Origin: an uncultured Lachnospira sp. | Lineage (GTDB): Bacteria > Bacillota > Clostridia > Lachnospirales > Lachnospiraceae | Assembly (NCBI GenBank): GCA_947169835.1 | Contig: CAMVRH010000051.1 | Coordinates: 1 to 6,879 of the forward strand | Length of the DNA stretch: 6,879 nt | Reading direction: 5' to 3' | Part shown: piece by piece, positions 6,098 to 6,879 of the stretch | Numbering within the stretch: position 1 is the stretch's first letter | Layout: each line of letters starts with the position of its first letter | The notes under the pieces: generated by a model | The model's database searches: none | What the model was told of the DNA's origin: nothing | Seen by the model: the letters and a program-made list of their open reading frames with translations, nothing else | Made by a program: the position numbers and the translations under genes

Positions 6098-6167
6098 AGA
6101 CGCTGAAAACAAAATCAAAGGACGCCCTCTGCCACCGGGTAGAAGGGAAATACGTCATTTAGTAAAA
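6084..6167. repeat. 13-base direct repeats flanking the GNAT-leader hairpin
   Basis: TCATTTAGTAAAA occurs exactly at 6084-6096 and 6155-6167, 71 bases apart. A second direct pair, ATTTGAATTT, lies outside it at 6062-6071 and 6173-6182, so the two pairs are nested around the hairpin. The first 13-mer copy supplies most of the candidate -10 box. The arrangement could mark a small insertion with flanking duplication or a local copying event. No transposon ends are recognisable. Confidence 0.5.
6121..6156 (+). promoter_or_regulatory. GC-rich structured RNA element in the GNAT leader (unclassified)
   Basis: Three stacked helices can form: GACG (6121-6124) with CGTC (6153-6156), CCCT (6125-6128) with AGGG (6144-6147), and CTGCC (6129-6133) with GGTAG (6138-6142). 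The loop is ACCG (6134-6137). A single A (6143) and an AAATA segment (6148-6152) are bulged on the 3' side. The element is clearly richer in G and C than its surroundings. No T-tract follows on the plus strand, so it is not an ordinary terminator for pyrG. I do not recognise it as a known riboswitch. On the minus strand a T-rich stretch follows, so a weak terminator in that direction is an alternative. Confidence 0.45.
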
Positions 6168-6168
6168 G

Positions 6169-6184
6169 ACAAATTTGAATTTGT
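6169..6184 (+). promoter_or_regulatory. Small hairpin abutting the GNAT ribosome binding site
   Basis: ACAAAT (6169-6174) pairs with ATTTGT (6179-6184) around TTGA. It ends immediately before GGAG (6185-6188), which is 5 bases upstream of the ATG at 6194. It could modulate ribosome access, but it is AT-only apart from one pair and weak, so chance is a real possibility. Confidence 0.25.
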
Positions 6185-6193
6185 GGAGTTGGT

Positions 6194-6631
6194 ATGAAAA
6201 TAGTCAAATATGATAATGCATACAGAGATGATATGATTTTTATGGTTTTACAAGCAAAGGATGCGCTTGGGAAGAAACCTACTATTAATGATGATTTGCT
6301 TAACATTGAGGAACACTATATTAACCGTGGGGACATGTTTTGGTTAGCAATTGATGACAATGATAGAGTTGTTGGATGCATTGGGTTTTCTTCGATTGAA
6401 AACTCATCCGAAGCATTTTTGCATAGATTATTTGTCAAATCATCTGAAAAGCGTAAAGGAATTGGAACACAACTTTTAGAAACAGCCGAAAGCGAAATGC
6501 GTAGAAATGGAATAACAATATCTAGAGTTCATCTTGGTTCCTCTAAAGAACAGTGGTATGAGTCATATGAATTTTATCCAAAACATGGTTATAAGGAATA
6601 CGAAGAAAGATATATGAAGAAAGAACTATAA
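6194..6631 (+). CDS. GNAT-family N-acetyltransferase
   Basis: This 145-residue protein is the size of a single GNAT domain. It is a predicted cytosolic enzyme transferring an acetyl group from acetyl-CoA to an amine. The beta-4 strand and acetyl-CoA-binding motif A are clear: LHRLFVKSSEKRKGIG with KRKGIG at 86-91, close to the Q/R-x-x-G-x-G/A pyrophosphate-binding pattern but starting with Lys. The segment after it, TQLLETAESEMRRNG, is the expected helix. A late aromatic segment (YESYEFYPKHGYKEYEERYM) matches the usual 'fY.k.GF' strand. The acceptor substrate cannot be told from the sequence. The start is supported by GGAG 5 bases upstream. The gene has its own candidate promoter and structured leader, and converges on the ANTAR gene with a 23-base gap in which I see no terminator. 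Confidence 0.85.
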   Translation: MKIVKYDNAYRDDMIFMVLQAKDALGKKPTINDDLLNIEEHYINRGDMFWLAIDDNDRVVGCIGFSSIENSSEAFLHRLFVKSSEKRKGIGTQLLETAESEMRRNGITISRVHLGSSKEQWYESYEFYPKHGYKEYEERYMKKEL

Positions 6632-6654
6632 ATTCCAGTTTGTATGATTATTAA

Positions 6655-6879
6655 TTATTTGTTCAATATTTCTTCAGCAATTACACCTTTTGTAACACAT
6701 CTGTCCATCGCCTGTTTAGAAATATACTTATGTGCCTCATCTTCAGCCATTCCCTTTTCAGTAATCAGCATTAGCTTTGCTTGATTAACCAGCCTGATTT
6801 CTTGCATCTTATCTTCAATAGATAATGTCTTTTTCTCGTAACTTCTCGTTCGCTCCCTAGCGCTTTCTAGCCAGTTTAG
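6655..6879 (-). CDS. ANTAR-domain response regulator, C-terminal end (partial)
   Basis: The minus strand is open from the window edge to a TAA at 6657-6655, encoding 74 residues. The first 24 or so (LNWLESARERTRSYEKK...) are charged and helical, like the coiled-coil linker of these proteins. The rest matches the ANTAR RNA-binding domain: IRLVNQAKLMLITEKGM, EDEAHKYISKQAMD, then VTKGVIAEEIL near the end. In this family an N-terminal receiver domain, expected beyond the window, is phosphorylated. The ANTAR domain then binds paired hexaloop hairpins in nascent mRNA and prevents termination, as for EutV and NasT; NitR of solventogenic clostridia is encoded beside glutamine-metabolism genes. The call rests on the conserved ANTAR pattern and is firm for the domain. 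The receiver part is inferred. The gene faces the GNAT gene tail to tail. Confidence 0.85.
   Translation of the reverse strand, partial: LNWLESARERTRSYEKKTLSIEDKMQEIRLVNQAKLMLITEKGMAEDEAHKYISKQAMDRCVTKGVIAEEILNK

Noticed and set aside
6121..6156. The GNAT-leader hairpin as the pyrG intrinsic terminator.
   Set aside because: The sequence after the 3' arm is ATTTAGTAAAAG, with no T-tract, and the hairpin lies over 50 bases beyond the pyrG stop and downstream of a good promoter.

Overview
This AT-rich window has strong purine-rich ribosome binding sites, sigma70-like promoters and several U-tailed intrinsic terminators. With its gene content this points to a low-GC Firmicute, most likely Clostridia. 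The ANTAR-regulator tail and the style of the threonine dehydratase recall Lachnospiraceae or related families. That placement is inferred from family resemblance, not from a database search.

Layout: (1) 1-132 is the tail of a PAP2-type membrane phosphatase, closed by a GAAA-loop terminator at 138-170. (2) 246-1019 is a stand-alone short-chain dehydrogenase/reductase. Its promoter overlaps the preceding terminator, two small palindromes lie in its leader, and a strong hairpin terminator (1037-1075) follows it. (3) 1089-2953 is a two-gene operon: thiN (thiamine pyrophosphokinase) and ilvA (threonine ammonia-lyase with a C-terminal ACT domain), 14 bases apart. (4) 2955-3038 is a compact leader with a good promoter, a strong intrinsic terminator and a competing hexaloop hairpin, all just upstream of purF. 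(5) 3061-6067 is purF-pyrG, 16 bases apart and sharing a near-identical translation-initiation sequence. (6) 6068-6193 is an intergenic region with a promoter, nested direct repeats and a GC-rich structured hairpin. (7) 6194-6631 is a GNAT acetyltransferase. (8) 6655-6879 on the minus strand is the C-terminal end of an ANTAR-domain response regulator, which runs off the window and meets the GNAT gene tail to tail.

The core is housekeeping metabolism. PurF commits PRPP and glutamine to purine synthesis, and PyrG makes CTP from UTP with glutamine nitrogen. IlvA deaminates threonine, and ThiN makes the cofactor TPP. PurF and PyrG are both glutamine amidotransferases, and an ANTAR RNA-binding regulator is encoded nearby. 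ANTAR proteins act by transcription antitermination and, in some clostridia, sit beside glutamine-metabolism genes. The purF leader has a terminator that purF transcripts appear obliged to cross. It also has an alternative hairpin with an A1/G4 hexaloop overlapping the terminator's 5' arm. This makes antitermination control of purF-pyrG a testable hypothesis. I could not find the second hexaloop hairpin that a canonical ANTAR target has, so the case is incomplete.

I see no tRNA, rRNA, CRISPR array, insertion sequence or phage gene. Most of the window is ordinary core genome; the unexplained content is in the leaders at 2955-3038 and 6068-6193.
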